Source: Spirochaetota bacterium (lineage in GTDB: Bacteria; Spirochaetota; UBA4802; UBA5550). From it: DNA of 59,529 bases. The stretch covers positions 1-59,529 of the forward strand of contig JAFGBT010000008.1 of assembly GCA_016933025.1 (NCBI GenBank). Direction: 5' to 3'. The position numbers were made by a program, and so were the translations under genes. Below the pieces are notes generated by a model. That model made no database searches. It was not told the DNA's origin and saw only the letters and a list, made by a program, of their open reading frames with translations. This document shows positions 26,168 through 35,301 of this stretch, piece after piece (positions within the stretch are counted from its first letter, which is position 1; each line of letters starts with the position of its first letter).

Positions 26168-29100
26168 ATGATAACCGTGGAAGAAAACAGAGGCGCCGGC
26201 GTGCGCGACCTTCTCCTGCCGGTACGGGGCATGGTGGGAGCGGTACAGAAAACCGAGAACCTCATCGCCGAGCTCACGCATCCCAATGTTGACTGGAAAT
26301 TCGTCATATCAGGCCTCCGCACATACCTCTTTGACTACATCTACGATCTTCTTCCCTACGCCGATACGGTGATGCCCGTAATCTACCGGTACCTCAGGGA
26401 AGCTACGGAAAGGAAAAAGATATCGGCGATACGCGCATGCGATACCTTTTTCGACCGTTATATCTTCACGCAGGGCAGGTTCCTGGACGGCGACGAACGG
26501 TTCCGGGAGATCTGCGCGTTTTTTGATTCCTGCCTGACGGATTACCTGGAGATCCTGACCAGGCTCAGTAACGAGGGCTTTTATTTCGAGAACATACACG
26601 ACCGGTTCCTGAGCGCGGGGGAACTGCTGTGCGCGCGAGAGGACCCGGATGAGACCGGCGGGGCCGGCGCCCTGGCCCGATTCATCCTGCTCCAGTACCG
26701 GGTCTACGTCGGGCGGGCCATCGTGGTGGAGGAGAGCGATATCGCGGAGCTCCACGACGTGCTTGGGCCGCCGCCGGGAAGGGACCGGTTTATTGAGATC
26801 CTCAACGATGTCGCCACTGGCGCGTACGAGAGGCGCCTGGAGGAGATGGAACGGCTCGCCGGGGGGGCGGCCGCGGAGCTCATTCTCAAAGAAAGAACCG
26901 TGGCCGACTTCAAGCACAACACGTTACTCTGGGAGCGTATCTGCCTGATGGCGACGGGCGCAATCGAGAACGGGGATATCGGCGGCGACGACGCCATCAT
27001 GCGCATATTTGAGTTTCTGATAAGGAAATCAAACCAGGGAGGGGACCGGGACCTCCAGCTCTTCATGTCCCGCACCCTCTCATCGCTCTGCGCCGTCCTG
27101 GTGAAGAACGGCAGGCTGGGCCTGCTCCAGAATGTCGTGAGCCTTATCATGCCGGTGCTCCTCGCCGAGATCGAGCGGGGGGGCAATTACACCGCGGCCT
27201 TCTACACGATATACAATATTGGAGAGTCAGTCATCAGGTCGGGCAACATCGGATTAATAGATTTTTTCGAGGACATCCTGGTCCGATCGAAATTCAGCTT
27301 TCCGGAGATATCCGGCATCGCTTCGGACTGGTCCGTTATCGTCAACTCGAGCCATCTCGAGAACATCAGGACATGGATGAAGCTTATCGAGATCAACCCG
27401 GCAGTGATGAAAAAGCTGTCTGCCAGCCTTATCGTCAACCTGAAGCTGTACGGCGTCTTCCTGAAGGACACGGATGTGTTCCAGCGGGACATCTCCCGCC
27501 TTCTTAACAGCAACTACCGTGACGTATTTTACCTGATCATTTCCCTGGCGTCGGTGTTCCCGGCCTTCTACCACGACATAGGGGCCACCGGCGACATCCG
27601 CGCGTTCACCGAGAGAATCGACACCAACCATCGCATGAACGACCTGATCCATTTCATGAGAAAACAGGTGCACGTCGAGTCGAGCTCCCAGACGGTGCTC
27701 CTGATCCAGCGGATCATGGAATTCTGGATGACGGGCGAACGGGAACTCTTGAAGAACATGGTGCCCCCCGAGGTCTATGAGAACCTGGGGACCTTCTTCC
27801 GACTGGTCAACCTGGACGTGGAGGACGCGCCGGGGAAGATGTACCGGGAGGCGGTGAAGCGCTTTCCAGAGCATGCGGACAAGAAATTCTGGGATTTTCT
27901 GAACGACGTGGACGAGGAGCCGTTCGCGAATTTCGCGGCGAGCAGCTCGTTCACGGGCGTCTCGGAGGACGAAAAGCTGGCGGCGCTCGAGCTGATGCGG
28001 TTATATTTCGAGACGAGGCTTCCCACCGAGATGACGAAGATTCTCCACTACATCAGGAACCGGTTCGGCCTCGATGTGTCGAAGAAGGTCATCTGGAAGT
28101 TCATCTACGAGATCTCTGACGACGACTTCCGCAAGATGTTCGAGGACGTGGGCACCCGGGACATATCCCGGGTAAACATCGAGAAGTTCATCACCTTCCT
28201 CCACGTGTACCGGCTTCTTTTTGACAAGTACAATTTCACCGACGTGCGGGTCATTGAGAAGCTCGAGCGCTACGCGGCCGAGGGGCTCTTCGATCCGCCT
28301 CCCGGTTTTTTCGAGAGTATGAAGGGAAGCGACACCCTGACCGCGCTTGACCTTCTCCTGAAGACGCAGCTGGTGCTCAAGGACCGGATACTACTGTCGG
28401 AGCAGGTGTTCGAGCCGCTCGATACGATCGACCTGAAACGCCATATTGCCTTCGGTATACCGTCCATGTACGGTTCTTATAAGGAGAAGAAGTTCGATAC
28501 CCTGAAGGTTTTCTTCCACATGAATCTCATCCGCGTCCGTTTTTTCCGGCAGATCATTGACGGCATGAACCTCGCCTCCGGGAGCCCGGCGTCCTTCAAC
28601 GATGTGAAGAGGGTCTACAAGCTGTTCATCAAGACCTTCGTCATCGACGGGCTGGCGAACCAGGAAATGCTCAACTACAACAATCTCCTCGAAACGCCGA
28701 ACCTGCGGCTCTCCCAGCTCAGGGACATCGTCACCCAGACCCTTACCGTTCACGGCGAAATCTCGGACCGGTTCAACGAGACATTCAAATACGTCTGCCG
28801 CGAGGCGATACGGAACATCGGGGTCGAGCGCATCGCGAAGCAGTACATCCCGCGCGACAATCCCGAGAGCATCGAGGTCATAATCGACCGTTTCGTCCGC
28901 GGCCAGATCATGCAGTCGCCCCTCCTGCAGCTCTTCGACAACTTCCTCATCGCGGTAAAGGAGATGCTTGCGCGGGAGAAGGGCGACCCGGTATGCCTCA
29001 ACGAGGATGAGAAGCGGAACGGCGTGCGGAACAGCGTCTGGGAGGTCATAAGGCTCCTTGACGATCCGAGCGATCCCTATGATCCGTACGATCCCTACGA

Positions 29101-30652
29101 CGAGGACCGGTACGCCCAGATACACGACATCAAGAAGCTCGGCGAGGCGCACGGCGAGGAGGACCGCTATGCTCCGGTCTGGGAGATAGGGAGCAAGGCG
29201 CACGGTCTTCTCTTCATAGCCAACATGGAGGGCGTTAACGCGCCCCCCGGAATAATCCTCTCCTCTGAGCTCTACAAGCGGCTGGGCGATTCGCTGATCA
29301 ACGACGTTGAATCGCGGCAGCAGACGATATATTTACTGAAGCGCTACATCGACAAGTTCACGGAAAACCGGTTCGGGAGCGCCAAAAATCCGCTCCTCCT
29401 GTCGGTCCGCAGCGGCGCGGTCTTTTCGATGCCCGGGGTCATGGACACCATCACCAATGTCGGGATGACACGCGAGATACTGGCCCATTACGCCCGTTCC
29501 GACCAGTGGTTCGCGTGCGACTGCTACCGGAGATTTTTGCAGGACCTGGCAATATCATATTATGGAATGGACCGGAGGATATTCGAGGACCTGATGTACG
29601 GCTACAAGGAGAAGGCCGGCGTCGGCCTTAAGGAGAACATGACCGGAGACCAGATGGCGGAGCTCGCCATTCAGTACCATGACGCGATCAGGCGCCAGGG
29701 CCACTACATTCCGGAGGACCCGTACGAACAGCTCCTCTATTCGATCGTGGCCGTTTTCCGATCGTGGAACTCGCCCGTCGCCCGCAAGTACCGCGAGCTG
29801 GTCAACATATCGGACGACTGGGGGACTGCGGTCATCATCCAGAACATGGTATTCGGCAACTCGTCGCCCGACAGCATCACCGGCGTGGTGCACAGCCGCT
29901 ACCAGGGGAAGGAAAAGATCGACCTTTTCGGCGAGTACAAGACCAGGGCGCAGGGCCATGACATCGTGAGCGGCGTCGCGCGCGTCTTTCCGGTGAGCGA
30001 GGACCAGAAGAAGGTATACCCCCGGTTCGCCGCCATGCCGTCGATGGAACAGCGCTTCCCGGAGCTGTATGACATGCTTTTCCACGCCGTCCAGAGGATA
30101 CGGGACCGGTGGGGAAACGACCTGCAGATTGAATTCACGATAGAGAACGGCATGCTCTATATCCTCCAGGTGCGCGGCGAGGTGAACCATATCTTTGAAA
30201 CCTTCGAGCTTGTCGAGTCCCCTGCGGACCTCGAGCCCTTTCTGCTCGGACAGGGGCTTGCCGCTTCGGGCGGCGCGGTTTCCGGCAGGGCGGTGTTCGA
30301 TATCGGGCGAATCGACCTGGTGAGGGAACTGCACCCGGGCGACGGGGTCGTCCTGGTCAGGCCCGAGACAAACCCGGAGGACGTTGTCGGCATGGAAAAG
30401 TCGGACGGCATTCTTACCTGTATCGGCGGGATGACGTCTCATGCCGTGCTGCAGATGAGGCGTCTGGGGAAGTCGGGGGTGAGCGATTTTTCCACGATGC
30501 GAATCGACGAGGAGAAGAACCGGGCCTGTGTCGACCCGGGCGCGGACGCCGGCGATGCAGTCATCATCGGGGAGGGAGACTTCATAACGATTGACGGCTC
30601 CACGGGGAATGTGTATCGAGGATTTCACAAAACCGTGAAGCGGAAGATATAA
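26168..30652 (+). CDS. PPDK-like ATP-grasp/phosphohistidine protein with a 930-residue N-terminal region
   Basis: 1494 residues. The last 520 resemble pyruvate phosphate dikinase: the ATP-grasp start (IGSKAHGLLFIANMEGVNAPPG near 1015), LSVRSGAVFSMPGVMDTITNVG near 1080, the conserved QIEFTIENGMLYILQVR near 1320, and the phosphohistidine loop GGMTSHAVLQMRR near 1425. The PEP/pyruvate TIM barrel found in PPDK and PEP synthase is absent: the protein ends about 70 residues after the His loop. The first 930 residues are helical, without membrane segments or a motif I know, followed by a DPYDPYDPYDED stretch. It may phosphorylate its own His from ATP and pass the phosphate to another protein or small molecule. 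GAPDH is encoded 55 bases downstream. Confidence 0.8.
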   Translation: MITVEENRGAGVRDLLLPVRGMVGAVQKTENLIAELTHPNVDWKFVISGLRTYLFDYIYDLLPYADTVMPVIYRYLREATERKKISAIRACDTFFDRYIFTQGRFLDGDERFREICAFFDSCLTDYLEILTRLSNEGFYFENIHDRFLSAGELLCAREDPDETGGAGALARFILLQYRVYVGRAIVVEESDIAELHDVLGPPPGRDRFIEILNDVATGAYERRLEEMERLAGGAAAELILKERTVADFKHNTLLWERICLMATGAIENGDIGGDDAIMRIFEFLIRKSNQGGDRDLQLFMSRTLSSLCAVLVKNGRLGLLQNVVSLIMPVLLAEIERGGNYTAAFYTIYNIGESVIRSGNIGLIDFFEDILVRSKFSFPEISGIASDWSVIVNSSHLENIRTWMKLIEINPAVMKKLSASLIVNLKLYGVFLKDTDVFQRDISRLLNSNYRDVFYLIISLASVFPAFYHDIGATGDIRAFTERIDTNHRMNDLIHFMRKQVHVESSSQTVLLIQRIMEFWMTGERELLKNMVPPEVYENLGTFFRLVNLDVEDAPGKMYREAVKRFPEHADKKFWDFLNDVDEEPFANFAASSSFTGVSEDEKLAALELMRLYFETRLPTEMTKILHYIRNRFGLDVSKKVIWKFIYEISDDDFRKMFEDVGTRDISRVNIEKFITFLHVYRLLFDKYNFTDVRVIEKLERYAAEGLFDPPPGFFESMKGSDTLTALDLLLKTQLVLKDRILLSEQVFEPLDTIDLKRHIAFGIPSMYGSYKEKKFDTLKVFFHMNLIRVRFFRQIIDGMNLASGSPASFNDVKRVYKLFIKTFVIDGLANQEMLNYNNLLETPNLRLSQLRDIVTQTLTVHGEISDRFNETFKYVCREAIRNIGVERIAKQYIPRDNPESIEVIIDRFVRGQIMQSPLLQLFDNFLIAVKEMLAREKGDPVCLNEDEKRNGVRNSVWEVIRLLDDPSDPYDPYDPYDEDRYAQIHDIKKLGEAHGEEDRYAPVWEIGSKAHGLLFIANMEGVNAPPGIILSSELYKRLGDSLINDVESRQQTIYLLKRYIDKFTENRFGSAKNPLLLSVRSGAVFSMPGVMDTITNVGMTREILAHYARSDQWFACDCYRRFLQDLAISYYGMDRRIFEDLMYGYKEKAGVGLKENMTGDQMAELAIQYHDAIRRQGHYIPEDPYEQLLYSIVAVFRSWNSPVARKYRELVNISDDWGTAVIIQNMVFGNSSPDSITGVVHSRYQGKEKIDLFGEYKTRAQGHDIVSGVARVFPVSEDQKKVYPRFAAMPSMEQRFPELYDMLFHAVQRIRDRWGNDLQIEFTIENGMLYILQVRGEVNHIFETFELVESPADLEPFLLGQGLAASGGAVSGRAVFDIGRIDLVRELHPGDGVVLVRPETNPEDVVGMEKSDGILTCIGGMTSHAVLQMRRLGKSGVSDFSTMRIDEEKNRACVDPGADAGDAVIIGEGDFITIDGSTGNVYRGFHKTVKRKI

Positions 30653-30659
30653 TAACGAA

Positions 30660-30681
30660 GGCGAGGCCGCGAGACCTCGCC
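30660..30681 (+). other. intergenic stem-loop between the PPDK-like gene and gap
   Basis: GGCGAGG (30660-30666) pairs with CCTCGCC (30675-30681) around an 8-base loop. There is no T tract, so it is probably an mRNA-processing or stability hairpin rather than a terminator. It leaves the two genes in a likely operon. Confidence 0.55.
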
Positions 30682-30707
30682 CGCATACAACAACAAGGAG
30701 ATTCACC

Positions 30708-31859
30708 ATGACAACCATTTCACCAAAATCACCGGTCGGCATCAACGGCATCGGGAGAATAGGCAAGCTTATGGCATGGCTGATGTCTACGAAAGAGGAG
30801 CTGGAGGCTATCGTCATCTCGACGGGCAGGAAGAGCGGCAAAAGCCTGGACGACCTGGCGACCTACCTGGGGTACGATTCAACATACGGCCCGTATGCCC
30901 GCTTTATATCGGGCTTCGGTCGGGAGAAGGCCATTGAGATAAACAACGACACGCTCTACCTGAACGGGAAGAAGCTGGTCTGGCTGAACGACCAGGAATA
31001 CCGCGTGCCGGGGAGCATCCCCTGGTCGAAGCACGGCGTAGAGCTGGTGTTCGACACGACGGGCAAGATGACCGACCCGACCAAAAACGAAGACAACTCG
31101 CTCCGGGGACATCTACACAACGCGAAGAAGGTGGTGCTGACCGCTCCCTTCAAGATCAAGAACAAGGGGGCGATGATGCCCGAAGACGCGGTGACGGTCG
31201 TGGGCGGCGTGAATTTCGACAGATACGATCCCGCGGCGCATACTATTATCTCCAACGCGTCGTGCACCACGAACTGCTGCGCCCCGCCTATCAAGGCGCT
31301 GGTGGACCATTTCGGGGACAAGTTCATTTCATATGCTCTGACCACGGTGCATGCGGCTACCAATTCCCAGCAGGTGCTGGACGTGCTCCCCAAGGACGGC
31401 GAGAAGGATTGCCGGAAAACGAGGAGTATTATAAACAACATCATCCCCTCGACCACCGGCGCCGCCAACGCGGTTATCGAGGTCATCCCTGAAATCCGCA
31501 CCCTGGGGATCGGCTCGCAGGCATCGTCCCTGCGCGTGCCGACCAACACCGCGTCAATCGTCATCCTGGACATATCGCTCATCGGGGAATACGACAACGA
31601 CTACATGCATTCGATATTCAGCAAGTACAGCGAGCGCAATCCGGAGATCATGAGGTTCTCGGACAAGCAGCTGGTGAGCTCCGATATCATAGGGAGCACC
31701 CATTCGACCATTTACGACGCGCTCTTCACGCACAGGAGAACGACCAAACGCGACGGACAGCTGTATACCATGGTCGACCTGAACTTCTGGTACGATAACG
31801 AGTTCGGGTATGTCTGCAGCCTGGATCGTCTCTATAACCTGATAATTGGAAAACGTTGA
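30708..31859 (+). CDS. gap: glyceraldehyde-3-phosphate dehydrogenase, divergent form
   Basis: 383 residues, about 45 more than usual. GINGIGRIGK (11-20) binds the nucleotide, Cys176 in SNASCTTNC is the nucleophile and His205 in TTVHAATN is its partner. The enzyme oxidises glyceraldehyde 3-phosphate to 1,3-bisphosphoglycerate. After strand 2 the usual NAD-selecting Asp (ND motif) is replaced by STGRKSG, whose Arg and Lys would suit NADP(H). TGAAKA reads TGAANA. The insertions lie in the first 110 residues. AAGGAG precedes the ATG. It is probably co-transcribed with the PPDK-like gene. Confidence 0.9.
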   Translation: MTTISPKSPVGINGIGRIGKLMAWLMSTKEELEAIVISTGRKSGKSLDDLATYLGYDSTYGPYARFISGFGREKAIEINNDTLYLNGKKLVWLNDQEYRVPGSIPWSKHGVELVFDTTGKMTDPTKNEDNSLRGHLHNAKKVVLTAPFKIKNKGAMMPEDAVTVVGGVNFDRYDPAAHTIISNASCTTNCCAPPIKALVDHFGDKFISYALTTVHAATNSQQVLDVLPKDGEKDCRKTRSIINNIIPSTTGAANAVIEVIPEIRTLGIGSQASSLRVPTNTASIVILDISLIGEYDNDYMHSIFSKYSERNPEIMRFSDKQLVSSDIIGSTHSTIYDALFTHRRTTKRDGQLYTMVDLNFWYDNEFGYVCSLDRLYNLIIGKR

Positions 31860-31968
31860 GGAAGGTAGAAGTACCGAAGGGGCGCCAAGAAAGTATATTC
31901 GAGGTCATCACGAATGGAGTCGAGTGACGGGTTGTTTATCCGGCGCCCGCGGCAGTCCAATTTTTTTA

Positions 31969-31998
31969 TTGACATCCGCATCCGGTTCCGGGTATAAA
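31969..31998 (+). promoter_or_regulatory. promoter of the small lipoprotein gene, with a very short leader
   Basis: TTGACA (31969-31974), an 18-base spacer and TATAAA (31993-31998). The ATG at 32015 would be only about ten bases from the transcription start, and no Shine-Dalgarno sequence precedes it. Confidence 0.65.
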
Positions 31999-32014
31999 CG
32001 ACTCGGTATTCGCG

Positions 32015-32350
32015 ATGAAAAAAATATTTTCCCTAATCACGGCCGCGCTTCTTCTCGTCGTCTCTTCGTGCTCTAAAGACTACAGCAGGGATCTGGTCGG
32101 GAGGTGGAACGCCGGGAAGGCTACTCTCAACAGCGACATTATGGTCACCATCCGTGACAACGGCACGCTCACGGCGCAGATCACCAATACGGAGATGAAA
32201 CCGGCCGATGCGTCCTACCTGGTCAGGAAAGACCGGCTGACAATAGTTTTCCCGCGCTACAGCCTTTCGTATAAAATACTCAGCCTCGACGATAAAAAGC
32301 TCGTTATGAGATCAAGATTCGGCAGGATAACGTGGACCCGCCTGAAATAG
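32015..32350 (+). CDS. small lipoprotein with a lipocalin-like fold
   Basis: 111 residues with a classic lipoprotein signal: MKKIF, a hydrophobic core and VSSC (Cys19). The mature part (LVGRWNAGK, then paired beta strands and a final WTRLK) looks like the lipocalin-like or DUF5640-type beta-barrel lipoproteins, which open with a GxW motif. It is probably tethered in the periplasm. Its stop lies three bases from the stop of the convergent phosphatase gene, so the two transcripts must overlap. Confidence 0.75.
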   Translation: MKKIFSLITAALLLVVSSCSKDYSRDLVGRWNAGKATLNSDIMVTIRDNGTLTAQITNTEMKPADASYLVRKDRLTIVFPRYSLSYKILSLDDKKLVMRSRFGRITWTRLK

Positions 32351-32353
32351 GCG

Positions 32354-33721
32354 CTATCGGATCTGGATCCCCACGATGCATACGTCGTCCTCGAACTTCT
32401 TTTTTCCGACGAAGTCGATCAGGCGGCTGTAGACCCGGTTGACGAGATCCCGGATCGGCAGGTCCCCGAGCACCTTGAGGTCATGGTGCAAAATTTCTGA
32501 GAATTGAATGCCCTCCTCATTCTCCGCTTCGATAAGCCCGTCGGTATAGAAAATAAGCTTATCCAACGGCCTGAGCGGGATCGACTTTTCCTGGTAGATC
32601 TGGCCCCGGTTAACGCCGAGCAGCATGCCCCGCGCGGTGAGGTTCAGCACCTCGTGTCCCCGTATCAGGTACGGCATGCAATGGCCGGCGCGGGCGTAGC
32701 GGAGCGTCATGGTATCCGAGTCGTATATTGCGTAGAACGCGGTTATAAACTCGAAATTGCCCATGTCCATTATTTTGTCATTTAAATAATGAAGAAAGTC
32801 GCCCGGCGAAAGCTTTTCCTTGCCCGACATGTTGGCGAGCGTTTTTACCATGCTGGTGATAAGTGCGGCCGGCACGCCGTGGCCGGTCACGTCCGCGATG
32901 AAAATACCGAACAGGTTCTGTTCCTTGAAGTATATGTAGTCATAGAGGTCTCCGCCGATCTCGTAAAGCGGCATGTATACCGAGTGTATATCAAGACCCG
33001 ACAACTCGGGTGTCGTCCTCGGGATCAGGTTGAGCTGAATGGTCCGCGCGAGCCCGAGCTGCTCCTGGAACAGGACGTTGTTCGTTTCAATGACGCGGTT
33101 TTTGTCCGTCAGCTCCCTGTTGGAGGCCTCTATTTTCTGCCGCGACAGGAATTCCCTGAAGCGGAACCGCTCCTGAATTTCGGCCGACACGCAGGCGACG
33201 ATAATCATGACAATCGGATTCGACAGGGTCACCAGAAGCTGCTTCGTCGGATCGCCCGCGACCAGGATATAGGCTACGGTCGCGGCAAAGGGAAGGGCGT
33301 AGATGGGAAGCAGGTACCGGTAGCCCCCCATCGAGGCGAAGTGTATCGCGAATATTACGGTGACCATCCCCGTGATGATGGTGTCTATGATATGAAAGCG
33401 CATGTATATGATGACAAGGCCGCACATCATCACCATGAGACTGGCGAGAAACAGATAATAGATTATCGAAATGATTCGCTTATGCTTCCGGAGAGGGGTC
33501 AGTACGAAGACGAGAAGCGTCATGCCGAAAACTAAGGGCATGAGCCGCCAGGGGCCGGAGTTGACCGGATACGATACGAGATAGGGGTCCCAGATAACAT
33601 AGAGCACCGGAAAGGAAAGCGAGAACCAACCGGCCAGTCTGCTGTACCTGAAGGTCCGCTCCTGCATGAATGCGGCGTATTTAAGGCCTATTTCTCCGCC
33701 GATGCGATCGTCCCGGGCCAT
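32354..33721 (-). CDS. membrane-bound SpoIIE-family serine phosphatase
   Basis: 455 residues: about six membrane segments (about 30-180), a coiled coil (about 190-230) and a C-terminal PP2C/SpoIIE domain with IGGDLYDYIYF and ADVTGHGVPAALITSM metal sites and a final FEDDVCIVGI. It should dephosphorylate a STAS anti-anti-sigma-type protein. The N-terminal membrane domain has no large periplasmic part, unlike the phosphatase at 6823. The promoter at 33728-33755 lies six bases from the ATG, so the mRNA may be leaderless. A downstream Met at 33667 is an alternative start. Confidence 0.87.
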   Translation of the reverse strand: MARDDRIGGEIGLKYAAFMQERTFRYSRLAGWFSLSFPVLYVIWDPYLVSYPVNSGPWRLMPLVFGMTLLVFVLTPLRKHKRIISIIYYLFLASLMVMMCGLVIIYMRFHIIDTIITGMVTVIFAIHFASMGGYRYLLPIYALPFAATVAYILVAGDPTKQLLVTLSNPIVMIIVACVSAEIQERFRFREFLSRQKIEASNRELTDKNRVIETNNVLFQEQLGLARTIQLNLIPRTTPELSGLDIHSVYMPLYEIGGDLYDYIYFKEQNLFGIFIADVTGHGVPAALITSMVKTLANMSGKEKLSPGDFLHYLNDKIMDMGNFEFITAFYAIYDSDTMTLRYARAGHCMPYLIRGHEVLNLTARGMLLGVNRGQIYQEKSIPLRPLDKLIFYTDGLIEAENEEGIQFSEILHHDLKVLGDLPIRDLVNRVYSRLIDFVGKKKFEDDVCIVGIQIR

Positions 33722-33727
33722 GCAATC

Positions 33728-33755
33728 ATTATAGAGAGGATGATTCGTCAGTCAA
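33728..33755 (-). promoter_or_regulatory. promoter of the SpoIIE phosphatase gene, possibly leaderless
   Basis: On the minus strand: TTGACT (33750-33755), a 16-base spacer and a perfect TATAAT (33728-33733), then GATTGC and the ATG at 33721. The expected transcription start coincides with the A of the ATG, and no ribosome site fits between. Confidence 0.7.
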
Positions 33756-33843
33756 GAGATTAATAGCTGCGGGCCGAGCGAACATCGACTCGTGCCATGA
33801 CGGCCCGGGATTACAGCCGGTTTATACGCGCCGGCTAAAAAAC

Positions 33844-33872
33844 TTGACATGAGCCGGGCGCCGTGGTATTAA
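33844..33872 (+). promoter_or_regulatory. promoter of the second WWDPVW barrel gene
   Basis: TTGACA (33844-33849), a 17-base spacer and TATTAA (33867-33872). The leader of about 55 bases contains AGGAGG at 33921-33926. Confidence 0.7.
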
Positions 33873-33933
33873 TAATCGCGAGTATCGCGACCGGCTCGAA
33901 CGGATTGAATACTCTACAGCAGGAGGAACGAAC

Positions 33934-34893
33934 ATGGCGAGGATCAGGGTATATCTTATTGCGGCGGCGGCACTGCTGTTCTGCTGCGCCGGTGTCGGCG
34001 GCGCGCTGGCCCAGGACGGAGGCGAGGGTGAAGCAAAGTCGGCACGGGGGAGCGTGTTCGCGATGGGATTCAAGTGCCACTATGCCTGGTGGGACCCGGT
34101 CTGGTCGGAGTCGCGGCTGACCATGCCCCTGCGTACTTCCAGTTTTCAACTGCCGGGCATCAACCATAATCTGGACATGTCCACACGGGCGAATTTTCTG
34201 TACAATCCCGCTTTTTCCATAACGCTGGCGGAGCGGTGGAGCCTCAGCGGCTCATATATGTACGGAGAATATGAATATAAGGGAAACGAGTCGTTTATGA
34301 AGTATTTCGATCCTGATAATTATTTTTATTTAGTACAGCATAAATTAGAGGTAAAAAAGCACGATGCCGACCTGCTCGTCAATTACCTCATAGCCCCGTG
34401 GGTAAAGTTTTTCTGGGGCGTGAAATACCAGGGGTATTTCATGCATGATGCTATAAACGATTACATGACAATTCTGGATACTGTCGGAGTGACGCTGCCG
34501 ATGAAGTTTTCCGACTCCATTATCTTCCATTCGATAGGCCTGGGCACCGGCTTTTCCTTTACGGCCCGTCTGGTAGAGAATTTCTATATGCTTCCGGCGA
34601 TTTCAGTGATAGCCCTTGAGGGGAGGGACTATTCCAGGTCGGATAACATTTTAAAGAGGATTGTAAATGTCTTTTACCTGGGAATAGATACCACCGGCAG
34701 TAAAAACTATTTCACCCTGGTCGGCGGGAGCGCCGCTCTATCGTTTGCGTATCATATACCGAGAGCGCACATGACCATCGACGCCGGATGCCGGGCGCAA
34801 TTTCTCTGGTATACCGAGGCGCCGAGAAAGAACAACAGGCAGAAATACGACCTGTTTTACGGGCCGTATCTCGGCGTGGCTTTTTCATTCTAG
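33934..34893 (+). CDS. outer-membrane beta-barrel protein with a WWDPVW signature
   Basis: 319 residues: signal peptide (ending ALAQ), then long amphipathic strands and a C-terminal F (VAFSF). WWDPVW at 52-57 follows the first strand, exactly as in the barrel at 5659, and the total lengths are close. The loops differ strongly. The gene has its own promoter and ribosome site and is not next to a lipoprotein gene. It converges on the cytochrome gene, with 30 bases between stops. Family name unknown; probably a porin-like or surface protein. Confidence 0.7.
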   Translation: MARIRVYLIAAAALLFCCAGVGGALAQDGGEGEAKSARGSVFAMGFKCHYAWWDPVWSESRLTMPLRTSSFQLPGINHNLDMSTRANFLYNPAFSITLAERWSLSGSYMYGEYEYKGNESFMKYFDPDNYFYLVQHKLEVKKHDADLLVNYLIAPWVKFFWGVKYQGYFMHDAINDYMTILDTVGVTLPMKFSDSIIFHSIGLGTGFSFTARLVENFYMLPAISVIALEGRDYSRSDNILKRIVNVFYLGIDTTGSKNYFTLVGGSAALSFAYHIPRAHMTIDAGCRAQFLWYTEAPRKNNRQKYDLFYGPYLGVAFSF

Positions 34894-34923
34894 GGCGGGG
34901 GTGTCCATCCTCCCCGTGCCGGG

Positions 34924-35211
34924 TCATTTCCAGTTCAGGATCGTGGCCTTGTACGAATCGTAGAGCTTGCCCATCTTGGGCATTCTGCCCGATTTCACTG
35001 AATCGATTATCATCGATTTCCTGGCGCAGATGTCCTGTTTCGTCTTGAAGTCCTTTGTGTGGCATTTGATGCAGTTGTCGTGGATCGCCTTTACGACATT
35101 GTCGTTCGGCAGGAGGCCGCACTTCTCTTTTGGGTATTGTTCCAGGCTTGCGTAGCAGCCGATCATCACCAGCGCGGCAAGCACGGCGATAAAAACGGAT
35201 GTTGTTTTCAT
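34924..35211 (-). CDS. monoheme c-type cytochrome lipoprotein
   Basis: 95 residues. The start at 35211 is set by AAGGAG just upstream. A lipobox (MIGC, Cys19) is followed by one haem-binding motif, CIKCH (Cys47, Cys50, His51), and Met77 or Met80 in GRMPKMG as the likely second iron ligand. It should be a small periplasmic, membrane-tethered electron carrier. It is the last of three minus-strand genes; the neighbours do not reveal its partner. The next gene upstream in transcription is 90 bases away. Confidence 0.8.
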   Translation of the reverse strand: MKTTSVFIAVLAALVMIGCYASLEQYPKEKCGLLPNDNVVKAIHDNCIKCHTKDFKTKQDICARKSMIIDSVKSGRMPKMGKLYDSYKATILNWK

Positions 35212-35301
35212 TGATTCACTCCTTGCTGAAAAATGTTGAATCATGATTCCCTGCCGGCGTCCCCGCGCCCCGCGTTCATGGGCGCGCCCGGCCGTGCCGG
35301 T

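Noticed and set aside
30660..30681. Terminator between the PPDK-like gene and gap
   Set aside because: The stem is only 7 bp and no T tract follows, while gap lacks an obvious promoter of its own.
29555..30841. A 428-codon open frame on the minus strand opposite the PPDK-like gene
   Set aside because: The plus-strand protein has clear PPDK motifs through this stretch. The reverse frame has no recognisable domain and is explained by GC-rich codon structure.
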